64,000 nt of DNA from Fragum whitleyi. Taxonomy: Eukaryota > Mollusca > Bivalvia > Cardiida > Cardiidae. This document shows, one piece after another, positions 11,070 to 22,639 of this stretch; position 1 is the stretch's first letter; the number at the start of each line of letters is the position of its first letter. The DNA lies in NCBI GenBank assembly GCA_948146395.1, contig OX411543.1:22816526-22880525 (forward strand). Reading direction: 5' to 3'. The notes under the pieces were generated by a model. That model had not been told where the DNA came from and did no database searches. It saw only the letters and a list, made by a program, of their open reading frames with translations. The position numbers and the translations under genes are program-made.

Positions 11070-12465
11070 AGAAATACTTGTGTCTAAGATCCAAAATATC
11101 CCCTCTCGCTGGCGAACCACAAAAACTTAAAATCAGGGGCCAAAAATGGATTTACGTTGCAGACAATGATTCTTTAGTTAGTAATGGTACAAAACTTTAA
11201 TGGAGCTTATACAATCTATCTTTGGGATCATGCATTCTCGATTTCAAGAAGCAAATCATTTTACAAGAGGTGTCTCTTTTTCCTTCGGTGTTTCAATGTC
11301 TACACATAACACTTTTTTTCGTCACAATTTGAAATAAACGGTAAGTCTTTCTACGACTTCAGTTCATCTGAACCAAATTTCCCTCTTAAAACATCGAATA
11401 TCATAAAATGTTTAGGAGGGTAGGAACAAAACATCATCACTTTGAAATTGTATAAAAACTTTTATTACTATAGTTCTTAATCATTACATATAATCACACT
11501 TTCAGAGCCTATTATATTGGAATTTGTTAGAATCGTCCCACCGATGTTTAATAAAGCAGTTAAATTGACACTCACTGCGCTCAAAAACATTATAAAGCGA
11601 GCATTCTGAGCTTGAGTCACTCGCTTCAAACACTAAAACCATTAAAACCCGTTTCAAAACGCCTCAAATCCGTTTAAGAAAGCGCTCAAGCCTCCACAAA
11701 TTCTTTCAAATTCGCTTATAAATTTGGCTCTAAAGGAAAAGTCATCACATATAGTTGCTTTATAAAATTGGTCGTTTCTAAGGGAGGTTGGAAGAATTAG
11801 ATCGGCTGTATTAGGGTTGATGCACCCAGTTAAGTTGTCACAGTTAATTGTTAAAAGAAAAAAGAAGAAAAGCGGCTTCAAATGTACGTATTTTATGATG
11901 AACATTAATATTCAGTCAAACGTTCTTTCCAGATATAGCATTTCTACGAAGGGAATTATCGAAATGAATCGTTTCATGTTTCATTTATTTGCTAAGATAG
12001 AAGGAGTACCAACAACTCAGGGTTTTGGTAGGAGTCGTTGAAATATTTGAAATTTAAAAAAGTAATGAACCCTCTTAATCTGTACCAGCTGATGTACTGT
12101 GAGATAAAGGGTCGGAGAACCAATTTATTTATTGCTTATCGCAGTTGACTAATTGATAACATAACCCCACCCATGTCTAATGGTCTATGTGTTATTCTGA
12201 AACATTGGAAGGCGAGACTAACAGACAATAAACATGTTTTCTCGGATTGCAGTATTTGTCGATATGATGAAATATTTAATTAAATTAAAATATGCATTTT
12301 GAATAAATGATTTTGTTAAGTTAACCACAAGGCTTCGTGTGATCCGTGATGTGGAAACGCATAAAGTAAGATCGTAATAAACAAATATTTTAAAATATGA
12401 TTAGTTGCATCGTAGGTAAATCGGGTTTGGTTTGAAGAGACTGACTTTTTTGTTTATCAATAGGC
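11070..12465. other. Mostly unique non-coding DNA with one family A fragment
   Basis: No exon is supported. About 11560-11690 resembles a very diverged reverse family A fragment (aaattgacactcactgcgct). The rest shows no structure I can name. Confidence 0.4.
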
Positions 12466-12469
12466 TAGA

Positions 12470-12690
12470 CTTAGACTGGCTCCCGTCCCACTGATCTGCA
12501 AATATTGTGAAATGGGCAAAATTCAACTAAACTGAAGGATAATGTATTGTCAGCTTATATTCCTCTGACTGGCCGAGTTTTTGAAAATATGGTAGGAAAT
12601 TGGATGTTGAAATAGTAAAACATGATCAGTGTACCTTGTTCATTTCTAATTCAACACTTACTGGGAGCCTGGGATCGAAACTAGGGTAGA
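12470..12690 (+). mobile_element. Family G MITE
   Basis: It starts agactggctcccgtcccact and ends near actgggagcctggg, giving imperfect inverted ends. It is homologous, reversed, to 4850-5002. Confidence 0.55.
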
Positions 12691-12894
12691 ATGACAATTC
12701 TACTTCCTGGTATCATTTGAAAATGCCTGTGCTGTAATAAGTTACGCCTTTATCGTCTTTTGTCTACAATTTACACCCCCCCCCCCCGATACCATATGAC
12801 GTTTGACTAACTAGCCTACCTTGTAGGAGTCGTATTTGCTTGGCCTACGATTCATGATTTTTTAGACTCAAATTATACGTCAATTGACTTAGGG

Positions 12895-12945
12895 CAAGTT
12901 GTAACTGTCTATCTCGTAACGTTCAATATATAGGCAGTTACGAGT
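12895..12945. repeat. Short inverted repeat
   Basis: The strings gtaactgtctatctcgtaac and tataggcagttacgag can pair imperfectly. A similar layout with tataaatatatagg at the centre occurs at 29540-29580, so this may be a small palindromic family. Confidence 0.4.
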
Positions 12946-13181
12946 ATTTAGCGCTGAGTCATCGATAAAATTGACATATAGTCGCAGCGTTATTTAAGCT
13001 TAAGCGAGGAGTTTTATCTGCCACTTGTTGATATATTATTTGAGCCTTGAGGGTTTACTTCTTATACAATTCAACGAAAACGACGAAGCTCGGTTTTTAA
13101 ATGCTTACCCATATATTCTGGATCCAGATTGTTCATTCTACCGTATTCATTGCTTGTTGTTGAAATAAGGTTCTTGTTTTA

Positions 13182-13604
13182 CAGTGAATAACATCGTGAA
13201 ATTGACAAGGTGAATGATTTTGGAATTATTAAGGAATGAAATTGAATGAGTGAGTGGAGCGAGTTTTGTGTGAATTTAATGGGAGGTAATCCAGTATTGC
13301 AAATTTTGTTCAGGATGAACAAAATTAGCAATATTGATTACCTCCCTTTAATAAAATATGCATACACGTTCAATTGATAGCTCCCTATTCCTAAAGAATC
13401 TATCAGACGCTTACAACTTCAATTAATTAAGTGAAATCCCGATTTTTTCCCCAGCTATTTTTATTTTGAACGAATTTGTTGTTATATGTTTTCAGTGAGT
13501 TTGGAGCGTTTTTGAATGGTTTGAGTGAGTATCTGGAATGAAGAAATGGAGCGCTGAGTTAGCGATTTAGAATGGTTTTAATTGAGTTAAATGTCAATTA
13601 ACTG
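13182..13604 (+). mobile_element. Family A MITE
   Basis: Near-complete copy, from cagtgaataacatcgtgaaa to caattaactg and flanked by TA. The hairpin lies at 13282-13347. The right inverted end lacks the tcacgatgt block, giving a deletion of about 10 bp. Confidence 0.85.
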
Positions 13605-14427
13605 TACACACGCTTTGCCCATTCTTTTCCGTCAATATTCGTCTTACGGAATCACCAGAAATATTTTTTTTAACAATAATGGATTGTATATTCAAACAGT
13701 TTAACAAAGGGAAAGGGTGCAGGTACATTATCATCATAATAGGGGCTATATTGATAAAATAGTTATCAGTCATAACTCATTATTACGTAACTTTTGACAT
13801 TTTGTGTAGTAGAATAGCTATTTTGACAGACGACGTGTGTGTAAGTAGTAGACTATTTCAAAATACGCAGCGTAAAATGTCCATAAAAACCTCTGAAATG
13901 TAAGGCCAGTGGCCCGTCTTACTATTAATAATACATCTTACGATCATTTTTTGTGCAAGTCAAAAATTAAAGTTGCTTCTATAGAAGTAACTAAAAGACG
14001 ATTCCAATGAGATATTGCAAGGCAGAATCTAACAATGAATGAAAACACCAGGTACTATTTGTGATTTTGACTTACGAATATTTTTTCGCAAGAAGTTTAG
14101 TAAAACGGGCTCCTGGTGACCAAAAAGTCTGTTCTTGATCTTACAAGTGAAATTTGAGAGGTTGATTTGAAGGATAAGAATCACGGGCTATCGTTATAAT
14201 CCAAGTTTTGTCAAATAACAATAACCAATAAGACGCAATTTGGATTGTGAAACAATTGAATGTAATAGCTTAGAATTTTGTCATAAAGACCATCATTCGT
14301 CGGAAAATCAAGTATTTGCTCACTGCGTTAATGAGTCACACCTATACAGCACTAAGCTGAAACTCATGGCATGAGATTTAGGACCACTTTCTCACGCTTT
14401 CTGTAGACAAACAGATGTATCTAGATA

Positions 14428-14858
14428 CAGTTAAGAACATCCTGAAATTAACAAGGTGAATTATTTTGAAATGATTTTGGAATGAATTTGAATGAGTGTG
14501 TGGAGCGATTTTTGAGTGAAATTAAAGGGAGGAAATCCAATATTGCTAATTTTGTTCAGGATGAACACAATTAGCAATATTAATTACCTCCCTTTAATAA
14601 AGTTTACGTTTTTTTCTGATTACACGTCATCGAGGACCAATCAGACACTTCTACACCAGCTAATAAAATCGTAGAATAGATAGATCGATTTGAATTTATT
14701 GTTGAAAGTCTTGAATGGTTTCTTAATGTTTTCTAATGACTTCTGAGCGTTTTCGATCGATTTGAGTGAGTGTTTGGAAGGAAGGAATGGAGCGCTGAGT
14801 GAATGATAAAGAATGATTTTGATCGGAATGAGTGTCAATTTCACGATGTTTTTAACTG
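14428..14858 (+). mobile_element. Family A MITE, subfamily A'
   Basis: Full length with TA on both sides, from cagttaagaacatcctgaaa to gtttttaactg. The hairpin lies at about 14525-14595. The middle carries the subfamily block around 14600-14660 (cgtcatcgaggaccaatcag), shared with 27391, 37856 and 40703. Confidence 0.88.
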
Positions 14859-14859
14859 T

Positions 14860-16336
14860 ATTATTACATAGTTAAATGATCAAAATAAGGATTCAATATT
14901 ATTGTCATATTGATTAATAACGAACTCTTTACTTTGTTACGGGTTATATTGCTTACTCATGTTCTGACAAAACCATTAAAGTTTTGCCACTACTGGGATG
15001 CGTTTTTTTAGTATGAGAAAAGATTGCTTACGATTTCTAATCGGGATGTCTCGGGCGATTTAGTTAACATTCTACGCCACGGCGCGAGATATCCCTTTGA
15101 AAAAATATATCTTAACCCTTGTCATGCTGAACCCGGAATACTCCTACTTTGGCAGCACATATGTGCAGTCTGATGTTAGTTTACACCTCCTGTTTCTCAC
15201 TTCAAACCAGAATTGTCAATAGATTTAGTTTTTCAAATAAAAATTGACCTACACATGGTACTTTCAGTGCTTTTTGCCCTTTGATTTTGTTGCAAATTAT
15301 TCGCCAAAATTAATCAGCATGGCAAGGTTTAAGAAATATTCAAATTTTATATTCCTATAAAACGCACCTCTGGTAATAAAATAAAAAGGCGGGAATGCAC
15401 CAAGAACAAATCGATTAAGTTGTCTTGCTACCCGAGAAAGTCACGATTGTCTGATTCATCAGCCATTTAGAAATATTATATTTGTCAAAATTCATATTTA
15501 CATAATGACATGATAGGTAAATCACGAACTCAAAACTTCTGAATGAAGGCGTTATTTGAAGAATATACTGCTATGAATCAATTAATTTTTTTTTTCGACC
15601 CCAGAATCAGGCACATTGTTGGAAAGGATGTAATTGAGCCTGTATTTTAGGCGTCGAACGAATCCCTTTCGTATGAACTAAGCAGTCCAAACTCTTATGT
15701 TTGGAAGAATATTGTAAAAAAGAAGACATTGCTTGTTACAAATGTTATGCTCACATGATCAAGGTAATCAATCGGACCCCTTAATGACAAAATAAAGGTA
15801 TCCGACCTAGAAATAGAGAGACTCCCGGACTCCCTTTATGTCGAACCCTGACATATATCCTATTTTGAGACTATTTAGAATAGTTCTGTGTCGATTTCAC
15901 ATCAAACACGTGCAATGTACAGACAGTTGATTATATGTGTGATGTCTGCCAGAAATTATAGAACTTGACATTTTGCCTTACCGGCGAACTTTACCGTATA
16001 CCTAACGATGTATTCATTCGAAGTTTTTCGGGGGTCTTGATAGTGCTCGAACATGCATGTGTCTTAAGTACATATAGCAGACGAAGTCTTTTCTCTTTGT
16101 GCACATAACTTAATACTTATTATAATGATGCGGTCATTCATATATTGATAGGCCTAAAATATATGTTCACTTGACTACTTAATGGTTGTGTGTGCGTATT
16201 TCCGTTTTTATTTTTGTCGTCGCTACCTTAGCATATACCCATACGAGCCACGCCCCAGAAGATGTCAGTTGTTAGTAAGTTGAGGAATGGTCAAGATTAC
16301 CAATACCCCGTATAAACATACACTCCTCAAAACTCC
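14860..16336. other. Unique non-coding stretch
   Basis: No exon or repeat is recognised. The sequence is AT-rich, and the open frames are short and without features. Confidence 0.45.
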
Positions 16337-16883
16337 TAAGCGGCCACTTGTCTTTCTGTTCATAAGTTGTAAATGCCGCATGGTTTCATCCAGTTTTTGC
16401 TAATATAATGCAGCCAAATCATTTTTAAGTCAACAAGACAAATATCAGTGAAAAAGTTCAACAAGAAATGTTTAAAAATTAAACGAAAGTAGGAGTACCC
16501 TCGATTTCAAAGTTAACATTGGTGGGTGGGGGTATTTTTGACGTTTTTGTTAGGATAAGGATTGTGTACAAAGTTTTGGCATTTCTTATTATTTTAAGAA
16601 GTCCTCAGACGTTGTACCACTGATATCAGTACAAAAAATTGAAAGGATTTGCGTTTTTCATTCGTCGAAAAATTCAAATTTGTGGATAAATTGTCGTTTT
16701 TGTGACTTTTGAATTTGAGGGTACATGCATTTAATTCCGTCTTTAGGACTTACTGATGCATGATTTTACAAAACAGTTAGATAGGATGATGGTTGAATGA
16801 CCACTTTTTTGAAAGACAAAGATGACATTTCAAAATAAAAGAGAAAAATGTGTAAAAATGGAGAAAGGTAAGGTGGCCGCTTA
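16337..16883. mobile_element. 547-bp element with GC-rich inverted ends
   Basis: The left end taagcggccacttgtctttc is mirrored by the right end gaaaggtaaggtggccgctta, about 23 bp with few mismatches. Both ends begin and end with TA, which fits a TA-target element. It has no ORF and was seen once only. Confidence 0.7.
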
Positions 16884-18500
16884 GAACTAAAAATGTGTGT
16901 ATTTTCAATATTTTGGGGTAAAATCCTGGTTTAGGGATCATACTGGAATCTTGACATTAAAGATGATGACCACCAATTTGAGACTAGACATCTAGTAACC
17001 TATTGACATGCCGAGGCTCACAGAGCATTTTCGAAAATTTTGATTATGCAAAAACTCAGAAATAGGCGCGAAAGACAAGGTTTGAGAAAATGCATAGAAT
17101 AGGGTTATTTCACGAGAATAAATATTTTTAGAAAAGTTAAATAAACATCTTGAAACACCTTGTTGAAATATTTACTGGGAAATTTTGATACGAGGCTTAA
17201 AATTGACACAGTTTTCGGATACGCGAAAATCTGGATGGGTTGTTAAGATTGCTTAGAAAATAATACATAACCTTTTGATATCATGCACTCAACGAACATT
17301 GTCTCAGTAGATTATAAATTTGGTTGTTAATGCTAGGGTCGTATGTTAGACCCCTGGCATAGCCAACTTTGAGGCTTCCGCCATTTTGTCAAAAGTCACT
17401 GTGAGACGTTTTTGTATCCCACCACAATGGCCAGGCGTATGATAAGTTGTCAGCTAAGCGGTACTACATCTGGTTGCTCGGATGCGATTTGATGTGAGCA
17501 ACGACAGAAAAATATTAATAGGTCCAACAACCGCCGCTTTAATTTTGAAATCCCATGCTAAAAACATTACTGTATCGTATATAACATTAGAAATTGTCGT
17601 ATAACCGACCGAAAACATTCTATATCACTCATCCAGCGCTGAACAATTGACAAACATACCACTGAATTAGCTGAATACTCAGAAAACAACAAAAAATCTC
17701 CCAAACTTCATTCTATGCAACAAAAATAAGGTAAGAATTTCCTTTCAAATTACATTTTTAGCAGATCATATATTTTTATCTTTACAGATGGATTGGACTT
17801 GAGAGAACTAGAGCTCAGAAAATGAGGACAAACTGCGTTGTCAAGACAACGTTATTGACCTTCGAGTGTGGATAGGGTCAAGGTCACGCGGTTCCCAGTA
17901 TTAAACCAAGAATTATTCCCGTGGGTAACAACAGAATGATTTTGAATTTGTAATTATCATTTACTTTGGCATGTATAAATTACGTCTTTATGCTGTCTAA
18001 GTCAATTTTATCCCATTCAAGTTTGAACATAAAGTGGAAATATATATTAATGTGTTCAATTGCCGATAATCAGTGTTATAATATTTTATTGATTTATTTA
18101 AATTGATTTTAAGTGTAAAATGCACCTGGTGTTTAAGCCTGAAAAATAGTAATAACAGCAATCATAACTTATTAGGTTTTAATAAAAAGAGAACACATCG
18201 AATTCCATTTTGCACCTAGTGGAAAGTTATTCGAGAAAGTATTGGAAATTATTCGGTGTAATATTAACGGATCATTTATCAAGTTTATGTTTAAGTTTGA
18301 TTTAAATTGGATGAGTTATCGTTAATAATGGCTTAACGCAGGACCATCTTGGATTTACATGGAGTTTCAGTGGAATTATCGTATTTAGCGAATATAAGGG
18401 ACGGATTACCATTTTATACATAGTGAGTTACCGAATCCAAGAAAGAAACGAGTGTTGTAGTTTTTTTCCTTATATGAACTGATTCTCAGCTTCAAAACGC
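16884..18500. other. Upstream region of the NIDO exon
   Basis: No other gene is seen. It includes a possible diverged family A end at about 17600-17690. A gggtcaaggtcacg string at 17876-17889 contains a TCAAGGTCA nuclear-receptor-type half site. A promoter could lie anywhere in its 3' part. Confidence 0.4.
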
Positions 18501-18511
18501 TAAGTACTTGT

Positions 18512-18527
18512 CACGTGATTTCACGTG
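18512..18527 (+). promoter_or_regulatory. Paired CACGTG E-boxes
   Basis: Two perfect CACGTG hexamers (18512-18517 and 18522-18527) are spaced 10 bp start to start, one helical turn, so bHLH-type dimers could bind the same face. They lie about 130 bp upstream of the first NIDO start codon. The regulatory role is inferred. Confidence 0.4.
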
Positions 18528-18532
18528 GAATT

Positions 18533-18625
18533 GTCTGCGACGAAGACTCGAACTATTGATTCCCCCATTAATCGTGGCAAACACATCGTCTGGACCCACC
18601 GACCGACTACGCTATGATCGCAGAC
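18533..18625 (-). tRNA. tRNA-like sequence, probably pseudogene or SINE head
   Basis: Read on the minus strand it has an A-box match (tagcgtagtcgg) and a B-box match (agttcgagtct) about 62 bp apart. Its two ends (gtctgcg / cgcagac) pair perfectly as an acceptor-like stem. The spacing would suit a class II tRNA with a long variable arm. The T stem, however, does not pair beyond two positions and the anticodon loop is malformed. I take it as tRNA-derived, not a working tRNA. It ends 28 bp before the NIDO start codon, on the opposite strand. Confidence 0.4.
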
Positions 18626-18653
18626 GACGATTGGCTCTCACCATGTGAAACAA

Positions 18654-18929
18654 ATGAGCAAATTAACCAATGGTGGGATTATAATGGTCGCAAATGTCGG
18701 CGCTCTACATCGACGCAGTGTCAGTGCAGTTCTATTTATAGCAATTCTGTTTATAGTAACCCTCTCTAATAACCCAACGGGAGTTACCGGCCTTCCTCTT
18801 GATCAGTTTTACCCCTACGATTTAAGTACGGATAACAAAACTGAATTCAAAGACGACGGGGGTTCCCCCGTGATAAATTTAGACGTAGCATTTCCGTTCT
18901 TCGACAACACAGACTATTTCCAAATATAT
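18654..18929 (+). CDS. NIDO-domain protein, first coding exon (partial gene)
   Basis: The exon encodes 92 residues ending at a good donor (tat/gtaagt, phase 0). Residues 22-38 are hydrophobic (VSAVLFIAILFIVTL), so this is a signal peptide or signal anchor. Cleavage is plausible near residue 46 (GVTG/LPLD). Residues 47-92 read LPLDQFYPYDLSTDNKTEF, then DDGGSPVINLDVAFPFF and an aromatic stretch ending QIY. This is the start of a NIDO domain as found in nidogen, alpha-tectorin, SNED1 and mucin-4-like extracellular proteins. Start choice: ATG 18654 is the first in frame; ATG 18684 gives an equally good signal peptide. The next exon should begin with a V-N-x-N-G type strand. I found none downstream, so intron 1 may be very long or this may be an orphan exon. 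Beyond the donor the frame stays open for 36 codons, but that part is intron-like. Confidence 0.75.
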
Positions 18930-19029
18930 GTAAGTATTCCTTTAATTAACCCCATTAATGTTGCGAATTTACGGATTACCGATGTCAACCTTTATCATTC
19001 AAGACTAAGTTATAACAGTGCATTTGAAC

Positions 19030-19585
19030 TCGCCTAAATGACCTGTCTTACTCCAATATTCTCTTATGTTAATTTGACCAGTCTTGAGAATGAGGACAAC
19101 TAATTTCAGAACTCTCTGAAAATAGTTTTGTAAATGCAGAGATCATCTATAGGACCAACTTGAAAAATCATTAAGAAGGTATGTAGAATGATCTTTATAG
19201 CGTACAAAATATGCAGGAAGAAACAGTTTCTACATTAATCAGCCTGCACAAGCCGCGCAGCTTGACTAGGACCAACAATTTCCGCATGTCCAAGATGGTG
19301 TCTGATCCTTCACAAATATGTGTCCGGTCACACGAAAAGGGACCATATGGGAAGTGCGTTAGGTGTCAACCAAGAGTCACTTTTAACCATTTCTTGAACT
19401 GATATGAAACAAGTAAATAGTTTGTTAAACTTAAGTTATTTATTTGTGAAAATCTTAGGTATAAAACCATGTTTTGATCCTTAGTAACTCCTCTCAGGGG
19501 GGTCAAAATGACTCCCTTGGGAGACATTTCTAGAGGTCAAATTAGGATATTTCAGATTTGGGGTATCAATTCCTAGTTTAAGGGT
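19030..19585. other. Presumed intron sequence with a family E fragment
   Basis: No exon is supported. Around 19238-19276 (cagcctgcacaagccgcgca, ttgactaggacc) it resembles the internal hairpin of family E. The stretch 19330-19370 (cgaaaagggaccatatggga) resembles 51635-51660. Confidence 0.4.
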
Positions 19586-19650
19586 CAAAAACGAGCTCTG
19601 TTCAAGCTGTAGTTACTGCTTTTTGATCACCTTTCGACGATATCTTGCAG

Positions 19651-19873
19651 TTAAGGTAGAGGAACCGTAATAGCTCCGAAGCATTTCGGGTCTCATAAAC
19701 TTTAAACTAATGAAAATCATTAGGAAACCTCGGTTAACACCGTTAAAGTTCATTACTTTCGAAACATTGCCGAACTTTTAAGGGTTAACTATCTTTAGGA
19801 AACCTCAGTTAACACTGTTAAAGTTCATTACTTTCGAAACATTGCGAAACTTTTAAGGGTAACTACCTTTAAA
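19651..19873 (+). mobile_element. Family D MITE with internal tandem duplication
   Basis: It starts ttaaggtagaggaaccgtaa and ends actaccttta. The right arm is present twice in tandem (19719-19793 and 19794-19869; each begins taggaaacctc and ends near cttttaagggt). The element is therefore longer than the usual 165 bp. Confidence 0.75.
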
Positions 19874-20356
19874 TAGTAATGCAATAGCTAAAGAAAAAGA
19901 CTTACATTTTAATTATTGAAGTTATTCTAAATCTATATTTAACTGTCTGCGGTATTGGTTGAATGCTTTATCTATCAGGAAGTCAAAGCAAATGACCAAT
20001 CTTATTAAAAAGCACGCGGGCTTCCAAAAGTTGCAAATAATTCTACATAAGCAACATTAGACAGAGTCTTAAGGAAAATTAGTCTGTAATGCAGGGCAGA
20101 ATGTAAAAACATAGATTCACAAGGTAGCTTGAGAATGGGAAAGGGCGTTTCCGACATAACAGAAATATGGCTTATCGGTAAAAAAAATATAGGTACAACC
20201 TACGCTGCGGATACGTGGATTTTTACTTGTCAGATTGTCAAAAACAAAAGAAAAAAGTGTGTTTGTTTGGTTTCATTTGAGGAATGTAATTAGGAAACGA
20301 CCAATGTTCTTTTTGTCGTAAAAATACCGTAAAACCTCGAGATAATCATCGTTATT

Positions 20357-20400
20357 ACCGCCGTTGTGCAGTTCGTAGCACGTTTGATCCTCGTCGACCG
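20357..20400 (+). repeat. SINE tRNA-head fragment
   Basis: The string cgccgttgtgcagttcgtag followed by cacg resembles the A-box part of the (CAAT)n SINE head (gcgcagttggtagcgcg). It is cut off next to the family A copy at 20407. Confidence 0.3.
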
Positions 20401-20406
20401 CACGTG

Positions 20407-20848
20407 CAGTTAACAACATCGTGAAATTGACAAGGTGAATGATTTTGGATTGTTTAAGGAATGAAATTGAATGGGCGTGTGGAGCGAGTTTTGAGTGAAT
20501 TAAATGGGAGGTAATCCTATATCGCAAATTTTGTTCAGGATGAACAAAATTAGCTATATTGATTACCTCCCTTTAAAAAAATATGCAAACAAGTTCTATG
20601 GAGAGCTTCCTATTTCTTCAAGAACCTATGAGGAGTTAAAAATTTGAATTATGTCAGTGAAATCGCGATTTTTCACTATCAAAATTTGTTTTGAATGACG
20701 TTGTTGATTGTTAACTTTATTTTTCGATTGGTTTGAACGTTTTTGAACGGTTTGAGTGAGTGTTTGGAATGAATGACTAGAGCGCCGAGTGAGCGATTTA
20801 GAATGGTTTTGATTGATGTCAATGTCAATTTCATGATGTTGTTACCTG
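20407..20848 (+). mobile_element. Family A MITE
   Basis: Full length, from cagttaacaacatcgtgaaa to catgatgttgttacctg. The hairpin lies at 20505-20570. It sits in the presumed first intron of the NIDO gene. Confidence 0.88.
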
Positions 20849-20924
20849 TACCATTTCTGACACTTGTCTGAACAAATAAGTTGTTTTTCGTAAATAAATT
20901 TTGCAATCTAATGAGTGCCGAGAA

Positions 20925-21170
20925 CCAGGCTAAAATCTGTGTTTCTGAACGAAACCTAGACTGGCCGCTGTCGTTTTTCTTAGCATTTTTAGAAATGTTT
21001 TGTTGTAGTTCTATTACAATTAAGCCTCTTTATTCCAAGTTCATATTAACAAGTGCTGAGCAAAATCTTCTTTTCAGAGACAGGGGACTTAATTCGAATT
21101 TATTTAATGACTGACACATTTAATTCCATTTTAATAGTTATACTAAATGGAAGATTCTGGCGGCCAGATT
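20925..21170 (+). mobile_element. Family H MITE
   Basis: It contains ctagactggccgctgtcgtt at the left and ttctggcggccagatt at the right, giving inverted ends of tagactggccgc type. The reverse copy at 54725-54960 shares the internal cttttcagagacaggggact. Confidence 0.65.
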
Positions 21171-21174
21171 AAAC

Positions 21175-21310
21175 GAAAACCCTACGTTGTTGGTACTCAG
21201 TTGAATCGTATATACGAGAAGATTTTAATGAGTACCAACAACGACGGGTTCGTGTCACCCTCTAAATATTTTAAAATACTTTGCATAATACCCCCTCCAT
21301 CTGTAGCTCT
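21175..21310 (+). mobile_element. Family C MITE
   Basis: It has palindrome arms aaaccctacgttgttggtac and gagtaccaacaacgacgggt, then the family tail ending taccccctccatctgtagct. Confidence 0.7.
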
Positions 21311-21930
21311 ATCCAGAACTTAGCGTTTGCACATGCATGTATAATTGAACTATTTGAATCAATGACCCCTACATTCTATGCTCGCATGAATTATTTAAAT
21401 TCGTTTCAATGATACTACTCTGTCAAAGTTATGAATCTAGAGCTAAGCGGCAAGGTAGAGCGGAATGCCGAATTGCGGGGGCAAAATGTATCAATGGAAA
21501 TACAAGGTTACAGAATAACACGTAGAAGTACGTCATAGCGCATTCCTGGGAAGATGAAAAAACTTCGATGAAAACAACTTTGTCAGTCATAAAGGGCGCG
21601 TAGACTAGGGCGTTATTACAATGAAAATTGGTTCGATGTCTCGTAAGGCTTATTTCGCGTGTATTCGGAAAAAAGCTCGGTTTGGCTTACACTTTTATTT
21701 AGTAGTGTTGTCTTCAGTCGTCGCCTTCATTCAAATCTGTGATTTAACTTAAAATATCTTTTGGTGTTGTATTGCACGTAAAGGCCCGATTGCACACCAA
21801 AAAGTTAATTCTACCCAGTGTTAAGCCTAACAAAAGACATTGATTCAGAAGTCAAAAACATTTTGCACGTGCACTCAGGTGCAAAGCGGGGATTTTTTTA
21901 ATGTTTGAACATGATTTTGCATGCTTAACA
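21310..21930. other. Non-coding stretch
   Basis: No gene is seen. A family O remnant (gtgcaaagcgggg) lies at about 21866-21890. Confidence 0.4.
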
Positions 21931-21939
21931 CAGCCTAAT

Positions 21940-22157
21940 AAGGAGTTTAATACCTGCATTTTACGTGCGTGTGCTTTTATGATTGAGAAAACATTGTGAA
22001 TAAGAAGAAATTGCTTCTGACAAGCAATTTCTTCTTTTTCCACACCATTTTCTACCCTACTAAATGGTTATTTTTCAAATAAAATCCACTTTAAATTTTC
22101 GTCTGCAAAACCTTTGAATTTGGACAGGTCCAAAATTTTGAAAAAAGGAAAGGGTTA
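21940..22157 (+). mobile_element. Family F MITE
   Basis: The hairpin agaagaaattgcttctgac and complement lies at 21999-22036. The right end is aggaaagggttaa, carrying the TTAA flank. It aligns in reverse with the whole of 54977-55206. The left end is eroded. Confidence 0.7.
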
Positions 22158-22189
22158 AGTATCTTTTTGTTATGCAATAGGACTATGGT

Positions 22190-22639
22190 ATATCTTATAA
22201 ATAGACTGACATGCGAATGTACGTGCTCAATAAGGAGTTTCGAGGTATTGCTCTTTTCAGGAACCGGCTTTTATATCGGCTTTAGAAAAATATCGAGGCA
22301 ATGCTACATCCTTGGCGTCGTCGTCGTTGGTGTCGTCGTGCGAACATTTTGAATTTTGTGATATCTCTGGTTCTATTGAAGCCATTCACTCGTATGTTGG
22401 CACACATGTTCACCATCTAAAGAGTAACCGCAATATCCTATGCTATCGTGATGTATAACTCTATATGCAGCTTGTGCAAATAAGCCCCTTTTCGACTTAA
22501 ATTCGTATCCACCAGCATTTAAACAGCCTCGACATAGTTTTTTATCCACCACCCACCACTCAAAAGCCTCGACTTAGACTTTTTTCCACCATTCAGCGTT
22601 CATCAGCCGAGCTTACACACTCGTAGGCAAAGCTCTAGT
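22190..22639 (+). mobile_element. Helitron-like repeat, degraded
   Basis: It has a (GTC)n-rich patch (cgtcgtcgttggtgtcgtcg), then tttgtgatatctctggttct and ttggcacacatgttcacca, phrases that recur in long invertebrate Helitron-like repeats. The right end aaagctctagtt gives a CTAG terminus after a possible short hairpin (gagctt / aaagctc). Confidence 0.4.
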
